48,065 nt of DNA, taken from Micromonospora globbae (lineage in GTDB: Bacteria > Actinomycetota > Actinomycetes > Mycobacteriales > Micromonosporaceae). The notes under the pieces are model-generated. The model ran no database searches, was not told the origin of the DNA, and saw only the letters and a program-made list of their open reading frames with translations. The DNA is taken from positions 1-48,065 of the forward strand of contig NZ_RAQQ01000032.1 of the NCBI RefSeq assembly GCF_003610785.1. Reading direction: 5' to 3'. The position numbers and the translations under genes are program-made. Below, in pieces: positions 35,085-44,213 of this stretch. Numbering within the stretch: position 1 is the stretch's first letter; each line of letters opens with the position of its first letter.

Positions 35085-36566
35085 ATGACCGAGGAGCGTG
35101 CCAACGGCAGGCCGACCGACGGTACGGAATCACACGATCCGGACTTCCCGGAGGCGTTCCTGTCCTTCATGCGGGAGGGCTGGCGGGACACCGAGCTGCC
35201 GGTGACCCCCCGCCCCGAGGTACCCAACTACGCCAAGCGCCGGGCGGCCCTCTCGGCGGCCTTCCCCGGCGAGACGCTGGTGATCCCCACCGGCAACGAG
35301 AAGGTCCGGGCCAACGACACGGCCTACCCGTTCCGGCCCGGCAGCGACTTCGCCTACCTGACGGGCGATCTGGAACCGGACAGCGTGCTGGTCATGCGGC
35401 CGAACGGCTCCGGGCACGACGCGACGCTGTACATGCGGCCCCGCTCGTCCCGGCAGACCGACGAGTTCTTCCGCAGCCGGCACGGCGAGCTCTGGGTCGG
35501 CCGGCGACCCACGCTCGGTGAGAAGTCGACCGAGCTGGGCCTGCCGACGGCGGACCTCACCGACCTGGACGCGGCCCTGGCCGACCTGGCGCCGGGGCGT
35601 ACGCGGGTGCTGCGCGGCTTCGACCCGCGGGTGGACGCCGCCGTGCGCCCGTACGACGGCCCGCGCGCCGAGGGCCAGCCGGCCCGCGACCGGGAGCTGG
35701 CGATCGCCATCTCGGAGCTGAAGCTGGTCAAGGACGAGTGGGAGATCGCCCAGCTCCAGGACGCCATCGACGCGACCGTGCGCGGCTTCGAGGACGTGGC
35801 GCGGGCGCTGCCGGCCGACCGGGGCGTCTCCGAGCGGCTGCTGGAGGGGATCTTCGCGCTGCGGGCCCGGCACGACGGCAACGACGTGGGGTACGGCTCG
35901 ATCGTCGGCGCCAGCGAGCACGCCACGATCCTGCACTGGGTGCACAACCACGGCACCACCCGGCCGGGTGACCTGCTGCTCATGGACATGGGCGTGGAGA
36001 ACCGCAACCTCTACACCGCCGACGTGACCCGGGTGCTGCCGGTCAACGGCCGCTTCACCGCGCTCCAGCGGCAGGTGTACGACATCGTGTACGCCTCCCA
36101 GCAGGCCGGCATGGACTTCATCAAGCCGGGGGTGAAGTTCCGCGACGTCCACCTGACCTGCATGCGGGTGCTCGCCGAGGGCCTGGCCGACCTGGGCCTG
36201 CTGCCGGTCAGCGTCGACGAGGCGATGGACGAGAAGTCGACCGTCTACCGGCGCTGGACCCTGCACGGCTTCGGGCACATGCTCGGCATCGACGTGCACG
36301 ACTGCGCGAACGCCCGCAAGGAGACGTACCGCGAGGGCACCCTCGGCGAGGGCTACGTGCTCACCGTCGAGCCCGGGCTCTACTTCCAGCCCGAGGACGA
36401 GCTGGTGCCCGAGGAGCTTCGCGGCATCGGCATCCGTATCGAGGACGACGTCCTGGTCACCGCGTCCGGCGCGGTGAACCTCTCGGCCGGGCTTCCGCGT
36501 ACCGCGGACGAGGTGGAGACCTGGCTGGCCGCGCAGCGGGAGGCGGGTCCGCGCCTGCCGAGCTGA
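35085..36566 (+). CDS. pepP: Xaa-Pro aminopeptidase (peptidase M24B)
   Basis: 493 residues, ATG 35085 behind GAGAGGGAGCGG. The N-terminal creatinase-like domain (FAYLTGDLEPDSVLVM) precedes the pita-bread catalytic domain. Dinuclear metal ligands are visible in order: Asp in MDMG, Asp in TADVTR, His in HGFGHMLGIDVHD, Glu in VEPGLYF and Glu in IRIEDDVLVT. It removes N-terminal residues in front of proline in the cytoplasm. It is divergent from asnB across about 135 bp. Confidence 0.94.
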   Translation: MTEERANGRPTDGTESHDPDFPEAFLSFMREGWRDTELPVTPRPEVPNYAKRRAALSAAFPGETLVIPTGNEKVRANDTAYPFRPGSDFAYLTGDLEPDSVLVMRPNGSGHDATLYMRPRSSRQTDEFFRSRHGELWVGRRPTLGEKSTELGLPTADLTDLDAALADLAPGRTRVLRGFDPRVDAAVRPYDGPRAEGQPARDRELAIAISELKLVKDEWEIAQLQDAIDATVRGFEDVARALPADRGVSERLLEGIFALRARHDGNDVGYGSIVGASEHATILHWVHNHGTTRPGDLLLMDMGVENRNLYTADVTRVLPVNGRFTALQRQVYDIVYASQQAGMDFIKPGVKFRDVHLTCMRVLAEGLADLGLLPVSVDEAMDEKSTVYRRWTLHGFGHMLGIDVHDCANARKETYREGTLGEGYVLTVEPGLYFQPEDELVPEELRGIGIRIEDDVLVTASGAVNLSAGLPRTADEVETWLAAQREAGPRLPS

Positions 36567-36716
36567 TCAACAGGTACGACCGGGGCGGGCCCCGCCGCCG
36601 GCCGGTGACGTTGCGACGTCCCGTGCCCGGCCGCGGGGCCCGTCCGTGTTCGTGCTGGTCGGGGTGGTTCCTGTCCGGCCGTTGCGGCCTGCCCGCCCGA
36701 CGCCCGATGTGAGGTT

Positions 36717-36861
36717 AATGCGGGGTTTTTTCAGATAAGTCCTCGTCGCGAGGATCCTTCTCATACGGTGGCCATCAGGGGCTGCAACCGATTTGTAGCA
36801 GGTCGCACCGCCTTCGACCGGTGCGACCCCGTCTGGTAGCAGGAAAGGGCGGAACGCTCTG
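36717..36861 (+). promoter_or_regulatory. conserved structured 5' leader, copy 1
   Basis: Blocks shared with the leader at 38739: AATGCGGGGTT, TTCTCATACGGTG (36758-36770, containing TACGGT as likely -10), hairpin A CTGCAA-CCGAT-TTGTAG (36782-36798, one G-T pair), hairpin B GGTCGCACCG/CGGTGCGACC (36801-36828, 10 perfect pairs), then CCCCGTCTGGTA (36827-36838) 24 bases before the ATG. A purine-rich AGGAAAGGG follows. If TACGGT is the -10, the RNA would begin just before hairpin A. Confidence 0.7.
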
Positions 36862-38514
36862 ATGTCCAATGACGTAACGACTCCCGACGGCGGGGCCGCC
36901 CCGGCACCCCCGCCGAGATCAGGACGACGGAAACTCTGGGTGGCCGCCGGCGTCGCCGGCCTGACCGGCGTGGTCGGCCTGGCCGCCCTCGGTGGCATCG
37001 CGGCCCGGAACGACAAGTCCGGCGAAGCGGACCGGGTCTCGGACGCGCAGGCGTCGACCCCGAAGCAGAACGTCAGCGACGCGGGCAAGGCCGACGACGG
37101 CGGGAAGGCCGACGAGACCGGCGGGAAGAAGGTCGACACGGACGAGTGGTCCGGCGGCGACTGGAGCGGGAAGGGCGAGAGCCGCAAGCACGACGGTCGG
37201 GTCAAGGACGTGCCCTGCGACACCGACAAGCTGATCCAGGCGATCACGTTCGCGAACGAGAAGGACGGCGCGATCCTCAACCTGGCCCGGCACTGCACGT
37301 ACGAGCTGACGCGCCACGAGCACGGGAACGGTCTTCCCGTGATCAAGAACGACATCGTCCTCAAGGGCGACGACACCAGGATCGTGCGGGCGGCCACCGC
37401 CGAGTACTTCCGGATCCTCAACGTGGGCCGGAACGGCCACCTGACCCTGAAGGACGTGACCGTCAAGGGTGGTCAGACCGCCCCCGACCTGGTCCCGCAA
37501 CCGATGACGGCACCGGGCGCCGCGACCGCGGAACCCGGGACCGCGACGGCAGCCCCCGCGAAGCCGGCGACGAGGGGCGCGGCGACCACCGCTCCGGAAA
37601 CGGCCGCTCCGGCCGGCGCCGGCACCGTCCAGCTGGCCACCGGCCACGCGTACAGCGACGGAGCCGGCATCCTGGTGCAGCGCGGCGGCAAGGCCGACAT
37701 CGAGCACAGCGCGATCGTGCAGAACCAGGCCGGGGCGAGCGGCGGCGGCATCGCCAACTACGGCACCACCAACCTCCGCACGTCGTCGGTCGAGCGCAAC
37801 AGCGCCGCCGGCTTCGGCGGCGGCGTCTTCAACGCCGGCGTCCTGCGCATCGAGGATTCGAAGATCGGGTCCAACAGCGCCGGCCTGGCGGGCGGCGGCA
37901 TCTCCAACGGCTCCGCGCCCAACGGGTTCACGGGCGAGGGCGGCACCGTCTGGGTGTGGAAGACCACCGTCGAGCACAACCGGGCCCGCGTCGGCGGCGG
38001 CCTGTACGACCGCCAGGGCACCACGACGCTGACCCAGAGCCAGGTCACCGGCAACACCGGCACCGACTACGGCGGCGGCATCTTCGTCGAGGCCGGCAGC
38101 AAACTGCACCTGGAGCAGGTCGTCGTGGCCGGCAACTTCACCGAGGGGATGGCCGGCGGCATCGGCGTCCAGCAGTCGACCGCCGTGATCGAGCGCAGCG
38201 TCGTCAAGGAGAACGAGTCGCGGCAGAGCGGCGGCGGCCTCGGCAACTTCATCGGGTTCGTCACTCTGCGGGACAGCGAGATCGTGGCGAACCGGGCGAC
38301 CGGCCCGGGCGCCGTGGCCGGCGGCATCTACAACGTGGGCGGCGCCGTCAAGCTGGTCGGCACGAAGGTCGTCCACAACATGTCCGCCGATCCGCCCGGC
38401 GGCGTCTACACCACCAACGACGGCGTCGACATCGACAAGAAGTCGGCCGTCAAGGACAACCGGCCCACGAACTGCGTGGGCAGCCCGGTCGTCCCGGACA
38501 ACTGCTTCGGCTGA
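36862..38514 (+). CDS. secreted or anchored right-handed beta-helix protein, paralog 1
   Basis: 550 residues. A basic RSGRRK precedes a hydrophobic segment (about 18-38, LWVAAGVAGLTGVVGLAALGGI), a signal peptide or anchor. A charged Lys/Asp/Gly linker leads to a VPCDTDKLIQAITFANEKDGAILNLARHCTYEL domain and a parallel beta-helix with repeated GGGI-N-G turns (SGGGIANYGT, FGGGVFNAGV, AGGGISNGS, YGGGIFVEAG). The C-terminus is NCVGSPVVPDNCFG. Such folds include polysaccharide lyases and adhesins; no catalytic residues are assigned. 545-residue paralog follows. Confidence 0.82.
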   Translation: MSNDVTTPDGGAAPAPPPRSGRRKLWVAAGVAGLTGVVGLAALGGIAARNDKSGEADRVSDAQASTPKQNVSDAGKADDGGKADETGGKKVDTDEWSGGDWSGKGESRKHDGRVKDVPCDTDKLIQAITFANEKDGAILNLARHCTYELTRHEHGNGLPVIKNDIVLKGDDTRIVRAATAEYFRILNVGRNGHLTLKDVTVKGGQTAPDLVPQPMTAPGAATAEPGTATAAPAKPATRGAATTAPETAAPAGAGTVQLATGHAYSDGAGILVQRGGKADIEHSAIVQNQAGASGGGIANYGTTNLRTSSVERNSAAGFGGGVFNAGVLRIEDSKIGSNSAGLAGGGISNGSAPNGFTGEGGTVWVWKTTVEHNRARVGGGLYDRQGTTTLTQSQVTGNTGTDYGGGIFVEAGSKLHLEQVVVAGNFTEGMAGGIGVQQSTAVIERSVVKENESRQSGGGLGNFIGFVTLRDSEIVANRATGPGAVAGGIYNVGGAVKLVGTKVVHNMSADPPGGVYTTNDGVDIDKKSAVKDNRPTNCVGSPVVPDNCFG

Positions 38515-38543
38515 TCAACCCGAGTGCGACACCACATAGAAGG

Positions 38544-38582
38544 GGGCTCCTCCGCACCGCGACGGCGGCTGCGGAGGAGCCC
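38544..38582 (+). terminator. terminator hairpin after paralog 1
   Basis: GGGCTCCTCCGCA and TGCGGAGGAGCCC form a 13-bp perfect stem with a 13-base loop, 30 bases after the stop. Confidence 0.8.
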
Positions 38583-38738
38583 TCGCCGTCCGCGCTCGTC
38601 CCGACTGGCCCGTCCCGCGCCGATCCGCCTCGTCTGCGCCGGCTGCGTCCCCTGGCCGTCACTGCGGCGCATACCGGCGCCCCTGAGCCGATGGACCCGT
38701 GCCGGGCCGTCCGGCCCTCCTCATCCGCACCCGTACCG

Positions 38739-38882
38739 AATGCGGGGTTATTTCGGATACGCACCCGAGGCGAGGAAGATTCTCATACGGTGCTTCTGGG
38801 AGCTACAACCGATTTGTAGTAGGGGACGCTCGCCTGTGGCGTCGCGGCCCCGTCTGGTACGAGGAGAGGGCAGAGAGCTCCG
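38739..38882 (+). promoter_or_regulatory. conserved structured 5' leader, copy 2
   Basis: Same order and spacing as copy 1: AATGCGGGGTT, TTCTCATACGGTG (38780-38792), hairpin A CTACAA-CCGAT-TTGTAG (38803-38819, six perfect pairs), hairpin B of different sequence, GACGC/GCGTC inside GGG/CCC with a bulge (38822-38850), then CCCCGTCTGGTA (38848-38859), again 24 bases before the ATG. A GAGGAGAGGG Shine-Dalgarno follows. Confidence 0.7.
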
Positions 38883-40520
38883 ATGTCCAACTACCTAGCT
38901 AAGAACACCGCCGCCGGGCCGGGGGCGACGCCGAAGCGGCGGCGCAAGCTCTGGCTCGCCAGCGGCGTCGCCGGTTTGACCGGCGTGGTCAGCATCGCGG
39001 CCGTCGGCATCGCAAGCGGCGCCGGCGCCGTCGGCGTCAAGGATCTGGCGTGGTCGACGGCCCAGGTCACGAAGGACGGCGAGCGGGCCGCCGACGAGGA
39101 CCGCTCGAAGGAGAAGGACCACGGCAAGGACCGTGAGGACAAGCGCGACCACAAGGGGTACGACAAGGACCGCGGGAAGGAGGTGCCCTGCGACTCCGAC
39201 AAGCTGATCCAGGCGATCATCTTCGCCAACAACAACCACGGCGGCGTGCTGGAGCTCGCGAAGAACTGCACCTACACGCTGACCCGCACCGACGAGCACG
39301 GCAACGGTCTGCCGGTGATCAAGGAGCGCATCACGCTCAAGGGTCACGACACCAAGATCGTCCGTGACTCGCAGGCCGACTACTTCCGGATCCTCAACGT
39401 CGGTCGGGGCGGTCACCTGAAGGTCGAGGGCCTCACGATCAAGGGCGGGAAGACCCTCGAACTCGAGACCCTCGGCGACACGCCGGCGGCCGTGTGGTCG
39501 CGGTTCTCGAACTCCGCCGAGGCGGGCGAGGCCGCCAAGGCCGGCAAGCCGTACCTGCCGCTGCTGCAGGCCGAGCCGAAGGGCGCGGCGCTCGACACCG
39601 CGCAGGCGGCGAAGCTCAAGAGCCAGCCGAGCGCGTCCCTCCTGCTGGAGCGGAACGTCAACGACGGCGCCGGCGTGCTGGTGCAGGAGGGCGGCACCGC
39701 CGAGTTCGAGAAGACGTACATCGAGCACAACCAGGCCGGTGGCGTCGGAGGCGGCATCGCCAACTTCGGCAAGACCAGCCTCTTCCACACCACGGTCGCC
39801 GACAACCACGCCTTCTTCTACGGCGGGGGCATCTTCAACGCCGGCATCCTGAAGGTGGCCGAGTCGACGGTGAAGAACAACGACGCCGTGATCGGCGGTG
39901 GCGGCATCGCCAACGGCGCCGAGTTCATCTTCCGGCCCGACATCGAGGCGGGCACGGTGTGGGTCGAGAAGACCGAGATCACCAGCAACGAGGTGGTCGG
40001 CTTCGGCGGCGGCCTGCTCGACATCGGCGGCGACACCACCGTCAAGCAGTCGAAGATCACCGACAACACGGCCGGCCTCGCCGGTGGCGGCGTCGCGGCG
40101 GCTCTCCGGAGCAACCTCGACCTGAAGGAGGTCAAGATCGCCGACAACGACACGCTCGGCGTCGGCGGCGGCATGGCCCTGGCGCTCGGCGCGATCGCCA
40201 ACGTGGAGAAGAGCGCGGTCAACGACAACAAGGCCGGCCTCTTCGGCGGCGGGGTGTTCAACGCCCTCGCCGCGGTCACCTTCCGGGACAGCGAGATCTC
40301 CGGCAACTGGGCCGGCATCTCCGGCGGCGGGATCTTCAACGTCCTCGGCAGGGTCGACCTGTACAACACGAAGGTGTCGCACAACCGCTCTACCTTCGAG
40401 CCGGGTGGCGTGTTCAGCTTCTTCGGCGAGGTGAACGTCGACGACAAGTCCGCGATCAAGGCGAACGACCCGACCAACTGCCTCGGCATCCCGGACGAGA
40501 TCGACAACTGCTTCGGCTGA
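38883..40520 (+). CDS. secreted or anchored right-handed beta-helix protein, paralog 2
   Basis: 545 residues, aligned with paralog 1 throughout: RRRKLWLASGVAGLTGVVSIAAVGIAS segment, a charged linker rich in Lys/Asp/Glu (DRSKEKDHGKDREDKRDHKG), VPCDSDKLIQAIIFANNNHGGVLELAKNCTYTL, then a beta-helix with GGGIANFG, YGGGIFNAG and AGGGVAAAL turns, ending NCLGIPDEIDNCFG. The N-terminal insert and the region after KGGKT differ most. Secretion is inferred from the N-terminus. Tandem duplication is evident from the shared leader. Confidence 0.82.
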   Translation: MSNYLAKNTAAGPGATPKRRRKLWLASGVAGLTGVVSIAAVGIASGAGAVGVKDLAWSTAQVTKDGERAADEDRSKEKDHGKDREDKRDHKGYDKDRGKEVPCDSDKLIQAIIFANNNHGGVLELAKNCTYTLTRTDEHGNGLPVIKERITLKGHDTKIVRDSQADYFRILNVGRGGHLKVEGLTIKGGKTLELETLGDTPAAVWSRFSNSAEAGEAAKAGKPYLPLLQAEPKGAALDTAQAAKLKSQPSASLLLERNVNDGAGVLVQEGGTAEFEKTYIEHNQAGGVGGGIANFGKTSLFHTTVADNHAFFYGGGIFNAGILKVAESTVKNNDAVIGGGGIANGAEFIFRPDIEAGTVWVEKTEITSNEVVGFGGGLLDIGGDTTVKQSKITDNTAGLAGGGVAAALRSNLDLKEVKIADNDTLGVGGGMALALGAIANVEKSAVNDNKAGLFGGGVFNALAAVTFRDSEISGNWAGISGGGIFNVLGRVDLYNTKVSHNRSTFEPGGVFSFFGEVNVDDKSAIKANDPTNCLGIPDEIDNCFG

Positions 40521-40571
40521 CCCCGGTCGGGAACGGGCGTCCGACCCGGTCCCGCTGGAGACGCAAGCAGA

Positions 40572-40606
40572 GCCGGCCCCCTTCCGCACCGCGGAAGGGG
40601 GCCGGC
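40572..40606. terminator. 16-bp perfect terminator hairpin
   Basis: GCCGGCCCCCTTCCGC and GCGGAAGGGGGCCGGC with a 3-base loop (ACC). It lies between paralog 2 and the convergent pullulanase remnant. Confidence 0.85.
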
Positions 40607-40617
40607 CCCGTCGTGCG

Positions 40618-41160
40618 TCAGCGCTGGACGAAGACCGCCACGCTGCGGGCGGGCACCGTGAACGTGCCGGTCGCCCGGTCGAACGACGCGGTCCGCAGCA
40701 CCGGGTCCGCCGACGTGCGCAGCACCGGGTGCAGCGACACGTCCGCCCCGCGCAGCCCCGACACCCGCTGCGTCGCCGTCTCCGGGGTCCCGTTGAAGAC
40801 CACCGTCACCGACGTCCACCGCTCGTCGAGACCGCGTCCGTCGAGCGTCATGGTGAGCACGCCGGGCGTCTCGCCGGGACCGGACAGGGGGAACGCCACC
40901 CGACGCTGCACCTGCTCCGCGGTGGTCAGCCCGAAGACCGGCGAGGAGGCCCGGATCCGCAGCAGTTCGGCGTAGCGGGCGTCGGTGGTGTCGATCGCCG
41001 CGCAGTCGGGGACCAGCGCGGGATCGGCCAGCAACGGCCGGGCGTACGGCCACTTGTCCTGGTTGTCGGCCGCCGGCGGCAGCCCGGCGCCGAACCCGTT
41101 GCCGCGGGTGCAGTCCCACCGGATCTGGTTGAACCAGTCCCCCGAGTTGTCGGAGTGACC
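40618..41160 (-). pseudogene. pulA: 3' remnant of a pullulanase gene, cut by the integrated element
   Basis: About 180 codons remain in one frame. They encode the C-terminal end of a pullulanase-type alpha-1,6-glucosidase: SGDWFNQIRWDCTRGNGFGAGLPPAADNQDKWPYARPLLADPAL, then ELLRIRASSPVFGL and the beta-sandwich ending VPARSVAVFVQR. The catalytic barrel that should precede it is missing; the frame runs into integrase-flanking DNA with different composition. Pullulanases debranch glycogen or starch. A 5' part should lie beyond the element's other end, not in this window. Confidence 0.85.
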
Positions 41161-41190
41161 CTGATTGTCAAACCGGGTAGGATGCCGGTC
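41140..41190. other. attL/attR-type junction of the integrated element (approximate)
   Basis: Pullulanase-like codons end around HSDNSGDW at about 41150 and the serine integrase starts at 41191. The recombination core must lie in this stretch; it cannot be fixed without the other end or an empty site. Confidence 0.6.
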
Positions 41191-42813
41191 ATGACAACTC
41201 CCCTGGTCAGAGGCTTAGGCGTTATCCGGCTTAGCAAGCACAGTCTTAACCCTGATGATCCTTCGACTTCTCCTGAACGGCAAAAGGAACGGATCGAAGG
41301 CATAGCTCAGGCAAAGGGCATCACGATTGTCGGTTGGGCAGAAGATTTGAACGTGTCCGCCAAGGTTGCGCCGTGGGATCGGCCAGAGCTAGGGAAGTGG
41401 CTTAGAGAGCCTGAGTCCTGGGATGCCCTCCTCATGTGGAAAACGGACCGGCTAGTCCGGTCAACCAGGGACTTCGTGAACCTGATTTCGTGGGTAAGAG
41501 GCGAGGCTACAGACGCGCCGCTGCCTCGTGTAGACAGGCCTAAAACGATCATTACAGCCGACGGCGACCTTGATCTTTCTTCCCCGATGGGAAGGGCTGT
41601 AGCTACGATTATCGCCGCCATCAACCAGGCAGAGCTAGAAGTCATCCGTGACAGGACTCAGGATGGCCGAAAGGCACTCCGTCAGGGTGGCCGTTGGCCT
41701 GGCGGCACGGTTCCTTATGGCTGGAAACCTCAGCGGCTTTCTGAGGGTGGCTGGAAGCTCGTTTTGTCTGATGAAACTGCACCTATCGTGCGAGACATCA
41801 TTTCTCGGGTTATCGATGGGGAAGCACAGTCAGCCATTGCCGTAGACCTTAACCAGAAAGGGATTCTCTGTCCCCTTAACCATGCTCGTATGGTCAAGAT
41901 TCAGGCAGGCGAACCTAGTAAGCCGGTAAACCCCGAGAAGGTCTGGACTCACCCAACTATTACTAAGATTCTCCGTAATCCTCTTCTCATCGGCCGAATG
42001 ACTCACAACGGAGAGGTAGTCAAATCTACCGACCGTTTGCCGATCGAATATGCAGAGCCGATGATTGACCAGAAGACCTGGAATCTTCTACAGGAAACCC
42101 TGGACGGCAAGGCTAAGCCTCAGGACAGGACCAGGACGCAAACACCTTCGTTGCTTCTGAACGTTGCTAAGTGTTGGGCTTGCGAATCGGACATGTATAT
42201 CCGTACTCAGAGGGTTAAGGGTAAGGATTACAGGTACTACATTTGCTCTGGGAAAACCCATCCTAAAGACCCTGCTAAGAAGTGTTCCGCTAAGAATATC
42301 CGGGCTGATCTTCTGGATGAAACCTTCGAGTCTCTTCTAATGTACCGGCTAGGTGATCTGGAAATCATGCGCCAGGAGAAGATTCCTGCCGTAGACCACA
42401 CGGCAGAGATAGCTGATATTGATACAGCATTAATGGAGTTGGCAGAGGACCGGGCTAATGGTCTTTACCGTGACTCAGGCGGACCAGCCCGTTATGCGTC
42501 CATCGTTAATCGCCTTCTAGACAGGAAGTCTCAACTAGAAGCAATGCCGGTGACAGAAGCTTCTACCCGGCTTGTAGGGACAGGGGTTACCTACCGACAA
42601 GACTGGCAGGCTAAAGACAACACACAGCGTCGGCTAATGCTTCTCCGGTCGGATATCTCTTGCTACGTCCTGCGGAACGTAGAGGATCTAAAGAACCTTG
42701 ACAAGATCAGGTTTGGTCCTGGTGCAGAAGGTGTGGCGGCCATCCAAGAGGATCGGCCCGTAGTGTGGCTGAATCTCCCTCTGGAGATTGAGCGACGGCT
42801 ACAGCAGTCGTAA
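41191..42813 (+). CDS. int: large serine recombinase (phage integrase)
   Basis: 540 residues. Start at ATG 41191 with AGGA nine bases before; ATG 41182 is too close to the site. The resolvase domain has nucleophile Ser15 (VIRLSK) and LMWKTDRLVRSTRDF. The recombinase domain follows (GRKALRQGGRWPGGTVPYGW). A zinc ribbon has Cys328 and Cys331 (CWAC), then YYICSG and KKC. The C-terminal coiled-coil segment is about 400-470. It catalyses attP x attB recombination and, with a directionality factor, excision. Codon use is far less GC-rich than in the neighbouring host genes. Confidence 0.96.
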   Translation: MTTPLVRGLGVIRLSKHSLNPDDPSTSPERQKERIEGIAQAKGITIVGWAEDLNVSAKVAPWDRPELGKWLREPESWDALLMWKTDRLVRSTRDFVNLISWVRGEATDAPLPRVDRPKTIITADGDLDLSSPMGRAVATIIAAINQAELEVIRDRTQDGRKALRQGGRWPGGTVPYGWKPQRLSEGGWKLVLSDETAPIVRDIISRVIDGEAQSAIAVDLNQKGILCPLNHARMVKIQAGEPSKPVNPEKVWTHPTITKILRNPLLIGRMTHNGEVVKSTDRLPIEYAEPMIDQKTWNLLQETLDGKAKPQDRTRTQTPSLLLNVAKCWACESDMYIRTQRVKGKDYRYYICSGKTHPKDPAKKCSAKNIRADLLDETFESLLMYRLGDLEIMRQEKIPAVDHTAEIADIDTALMELAEDRANGLYRDSGGPARYASIVNRLLDRKSQLEAMPVTEASTRLVGTGVTYRQDWQAKDNTQRRLMLLRSDISCYVLRNVEDLKNLDKIRFGPGAEGVAAIQEDRPVVWLNLPLEIERRLQQS

Positions 42814-42823
42814 AGCTTCTGAG

Positions 42824-42853
42824 AAAGCCCGTAGGATCGATCCTACGGGCTTT
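42824..42853. terminator. bidirectional intrinsic terminator
   Basis: A perfect 30-bp palindrome centred at 42838/42839 (arms AAAGCCCGTAGGATC and its complement) with a T-run to the right and, on the other strand, an A/T-rich flank. It serves both the integrase and the convergent 439-residue gene. Confidence 0.92.
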
Positions 42854-42861
42854 TCTCGTCT

Positions 42862-44181
42862 CTACGCATGGTCAAGCATCCCCTTGCCCTCTCGGACGCT
42901 TAGAATCGATCTGAGGCGGTTTAAAGCCGCAATGCTCTGCTCGTGTACGTTCCTCTTCGCTCGACTATCTAGAGCGTTGCTGTATCTGATCTTGATAAGT
43001 GTCTTCTCAGTCTCGTCTAGTTCGGTAAAGCCCTTCTCTAGCCTCTCCGAAGGTTCGCCACCGTTAGCCCAGTAATAAAGTTCTGGGTCTAGGTCGTACC
43101 GGTCTAACCTTCCTAGTTCTTCCTTCTCTACGGCTCGTAGAGCCTTCTTTACCCTACGGTCGGAAACCTCATCCAGGTCTACGGCTGGAATCTGTGAACC
43201 TAAAAGGTTGCGCTTAAAGCGCTCATAGCTCATGCCCTTGTAGGTGTGAGCAAACCTGCGGTCTACCGAAACGCTCGGCAGAGCAAACGGCAGAGAATCA
43301 GTTTCAGGATCAACCTTCTCTAGCAGTGCGTCTAGCGAGACTTCGGAGAAAATTCTCCGGTCCGAATTGTTCTGAACGGACGGCAGGATTTCTGACAGCC
43401 GCTTAATCCCATCACTAACCGCCTGTCTTCCTACTTCGGTTGCTGACTTACCTTCCAGGTACCGACCTTCCAGAGCCTTACGCCACGGATCATGCATACG
43501 GTCTGAGGCTAATGCTTGCTCATACTCTTCCGGTAATCCAACAGAATTCCAGCCCTTTAGGGTCTGCTTTACCTCGTCCTTCTCTACCGGCAGAACGAGA
43601 GATTTGGACGCCTGTAGTTCCTTCTCACGCTTCAGTCGTTCGGCTTCTCGTTTGATATGAGTCTTGGCTGAATAGTTCCTGGTCGGATCATTGGGGTTTC
43701 GTCCTGCCTTTTCGTGCGTAGCTCTGATCTGGTCTACGTCCCAAAGAGAGCGGTTGTCGGGGAGATAGTCTGCCCAGATATCCTGGGCAATCTCATCGGC
43801 TAAATCCTTGTTACCGTCAGCCGTCTTTCTGGCGATGGACGAAACAACATCAACCGCCCTTTCCCCTGAGATCAGGGTTTCTGCGGTTAGCTTCTGGCTG
43901 GCTTCTGTAGGAACTTCACCATTAACGATCGCACTAGACAGTATTGCGTCTGCAATCCTGCTAAGTGTCCACGTCGCGCCGGGAACGTGGTTGCCCTCCA
44001 CATCATCCCATAAGTCACTCTGTTTCTCGACATAATCCGACAGCCGGTTAACGACCATCGGCAGATATTCGAGCCGACCGGCATTGCGGCATCTTAGTTC
44101 CGCCATATACTGAATTACTTCACTTGCTGCCTTACCGTTGATGGTAATTACGTCAAGTAAATTCCTCTCTAGAGTCATCAT
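42862..44181 (-). CDS. unknown phage protein, possibly sigma-like HTH regions
   Basis: 439 residues, ATG 44181 with AGGA seven bases upstream; a second ATG follows directly. It is soluble, highly charged and mostly helical, with no known domain I can name. Two segments look like sigma-70 region-4 type helix-turn-helix: ALEGRYLEGKSATEVGRQAVSDGIKRLSEIL (middle) and ELDETEKTLIKIRYSNALDSRAKRNVHEQSIAALNRLRSIL (C-terminus). That is inference from pattern. It is the last gene leftward and convergent with int; a hairpin terminator separates it from the genes upstream. Confidence 0.75.
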   Translation of the reverse strand: MMTLERNLLDVITINGKAASEVIQYMAELRCRNAGRLEYLPMVVNRLSDYVEKQSDLWDDVEGNHVPGATWTLSRIADAILSSAIVNGEVPTEASQKLTAETLISGERAVDVVSSIARKTADGNKDLADEIAQDIWADYLPDNRSLWDVDQIRATHEKAGRNPNDPTRNYSAKTHIKREAERLKREKELQASKSLVLPVEKDEVKQTLKGWNSVGLPEEYEQALASDRMHDPWRKALEGRYLEGKSATEVGRQAVSDGIKRLSEILPSVQNNSDRRIFSEVSLDALLEKVDPETDSLPFALPSVSVDRRFAHTYKGMSYERFKRNLLGSQIPAVDLDEVSDRRVKKALRAVEKEELGRLDRYDLDPELYYWANGGEPSERLEKGFTELDETEKTLIKIRYSNALDSRAKRNVHEQSIAALNRLRSILSVREGKGMLDHA

Positions 44182-44213
44182 TTGGTTCCTGCTTTCTGTT
44201 TTGCACAGCAAAA

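Noticed and set aside
36862..40520. Long minus-strand frames across both beta-helix genes
   Set aside because: They mirror the codon bias of the plus-strand genes; the plus-strand proteins align with each other end to end and have leaders and terminators.
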